Shown here: one piece after another, positions 62,308 through 64,000 of the stretch
Layout: every line of letters starts with the position of its first letter
Numbering within the stretch: the stretch's first letter is position 1
Assembly: GCA_944390675.1 (NCBI GenBank)
Contig: CALXQR010000004.1
Span: 1 to 64,000 of the forward strand
Length of the DNA: 64,000 nucleotides
Direction: 5' to 3'
Source: an uncultured Burkholderiaceae bacterium
Lineage (GTDB): Bacteria > Pseudomonadota > Gammaproteobacteria > Burkholderiales > Burkholderiaceae_F
Notes under the pieces: model-generated
Told to the model about the DNA's origin: nothing
Database searches by the model: none
What the model saw: the letters and a program-made list of their open reading frames with translations, nothing else
Program-made: the position numbers and the translations under genes

Positions 62308-63084
62308 CTAACGGAAAGAGCAAATTTCCCAGCCAGAAGTGGTCTTGATGAGGTAGCCGCCCCGATAGTCTTCATCGTCGTGGAGCTTCCAGTCGGGGAG
62401 CACGTAACGCGGGGTGTTGTCGAGGTCACTGTAAAGACCCGGACGGTGAGTGTGGCCATGAATAATGACCGAGCACTTAAATTGTTGGGCCTCGCGCTTC
62501 ACAGTATCCGCATCAATGTCCATGAGCGTCACATCTTTTTTTACCTTGCTTTCTTTTGAGCGGGAACGCGCGTTTTGAGCAATCGATAAACGTTTTTTTA
62601 GAGAAAGTCTTAACACCATCCACTGCCACCAAAAACTTCTGACTTTGCGCCGTACCTTTTGATAGTCAAGATCATTGATGCACCAAATATCGCCGTGCGA
62701 TAAGAGAAGCTGTTCGTCAGAAAAGACAGCCACTGTCGGATCACGCAAAAGTGTCGCACCCAGACGATCAGCCAGTGTTTTACCGATCATGAAGTCACGG
62801 TTACCGTGCATGAGGTAAAGCGAATGCTTTTGAGCCCAATCTCGCAAAGGGTTCAAAATACCTGCGGCCGTTTCCCAGGCGTCATCACCCACCCAGTAGT
62901 CAAAGAAGTCACCCAAAATGACAAGTTCTTTATGCCGTTCGGCGACTTCCTTTAAGAAACGAACAAAAAAGTCAGCCTGCCTCGCGGACTCTGCACTTAA
63001 ATGCAGATCCGAAATAAAGCACGGATCGGTGAGTGTGATCCGATTGGTTTGCGCTTCAATGGCGGGGCAGGAAAAAAGTGACAT
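62308..63084 (-). CDS. lpxH: UDP-2,3-diacylglucosamine diphosphatase
   Basis: A 258-residue calcineurin-like phosphoesterase. Metal ligands are visible in FISDLHLSAES, LGDFFDYWVGDD, MHGNRDFMIG, LLSHGDIWC, and IIHGHTHRPGLY. It hydrolyses UDP-2,3-diacylglucosamine in lipid A synthesis, at the inner membrane. The start at 63084 is the normal one, near MSLFSCPAIEAQ. It confirms a lipid-A-bearing Gram-negative host. Confidence 0.93.
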   Translation of the reverse strand: MSLFSCPAIEAQTNRITLTDPCFISDLHLSAESARQADFFVRFLKEVAERHKELVILGDFFDYWVGDDAWETAAGILNPLRDWAQKHSLYLMHGNRDFMIGKTLADRLGATLLRDPTVAVFSDEQLLLSHGDIWCINDLDYQKVRRKVRSFWWQWMVLRLSLKKRLSIAQNARSRSKESKVKKDVTLMDIDADTVKREAQQFKCSVIIHGHTHRPGLYSDLDNTPRYVLPDWKLHDDEDYRGGYLIKTTSGWEICSFR

Positions 63085-63143
63085 AGATAAACAGTAATTT
63101 TCTATGGTTGCTCATTTTAGCCGAAAGCGCCGGAGACAAAAAA

Positions 63144-64000
<857 letters not shown>

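Overview
The window looks like the chromosome of a host-associated, probably anaerobic or microaerophilic betaproteobacterium of the Burkholderiales, most likely Sutterellaceae (Sutterella or Parasutterella type). This is inferred from the housekeeping proteins, a transport-heavy and sugar-poor gene set (TRAP, DcuB, gamma-glutamyltransferase, M20 peptidases) and a giant acyl-CoA dehydratase activase typical of anaerobes. No ribosomal RNA is present. One tRNA (Arg-ACG) lies near 57.9 kb.

Bases 1 to about 15.4 kb form an AT-rich accessory region. It opens with two glycosyltransferase genes, each interrupted by an eight-C tract where the reading frame breaks. Adding or removing one C rejoins each gene, so this is a candidate phase-variable glycan locus. 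Next come IS remains: an IS21-like fragment with terminal inverted repeats, and an IS3-type OrfA whose last ~230 bp recur as a decayed direct copy 5.1 kb away. Between the two copies lies a 1,322-residue protein with an HTH and a nuclease-like segment. Beyond them are an sce7726-family protein, a divergent cluster (two-TM coiled-coil protein, ImmA/IrrE peptidase, T4 beta-type protein), a P63C-domain gene behind a perfect inverted repeat, and a HigA fragment.

From glnA (15.55 kb) the base composition switches to GC-rich core sequence: glnA, an RlmN-family enzyme, an RhlE-type helicase, a lipoprotein, Xaa-Pro peptidase, MATE pump, two HTH regulators, a TRAP transporter in P-M-Q order, gamma-glutamyltransferase with a carrier, a DMT permease and an M20 peptidase. 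A second AT-rich insert (33.9-36.74 kb) carries an AAA15-type ATPase, a CoiA-like nuclease-domain protein and a HigBA-type toxin-antitoxin pair.

The translation cluster thrS-infC-rpmI-rplT (38-41.5 kb) has a notable 5' region: a 14-codon leader peptide with four consecutive Thr codons followed by a terminator, which is a classic attenuator layout. infC appears to start at a non-AUG codon, and a structured spacer precedes rpmI. Then come gltX, a protein with a C-terminal FtsK-gamma-like domain, the 1,417-residue activase, an MFS pump, two cyclophilins, a TPR protein, cysS-alkA-accA-tilS, an M20 amidohydrolase, tRNA-Arg, dcuB, an SDR, a lipoprotein, a DMT permease, lpxH and the 3' part of thiC, cut by the window edge.
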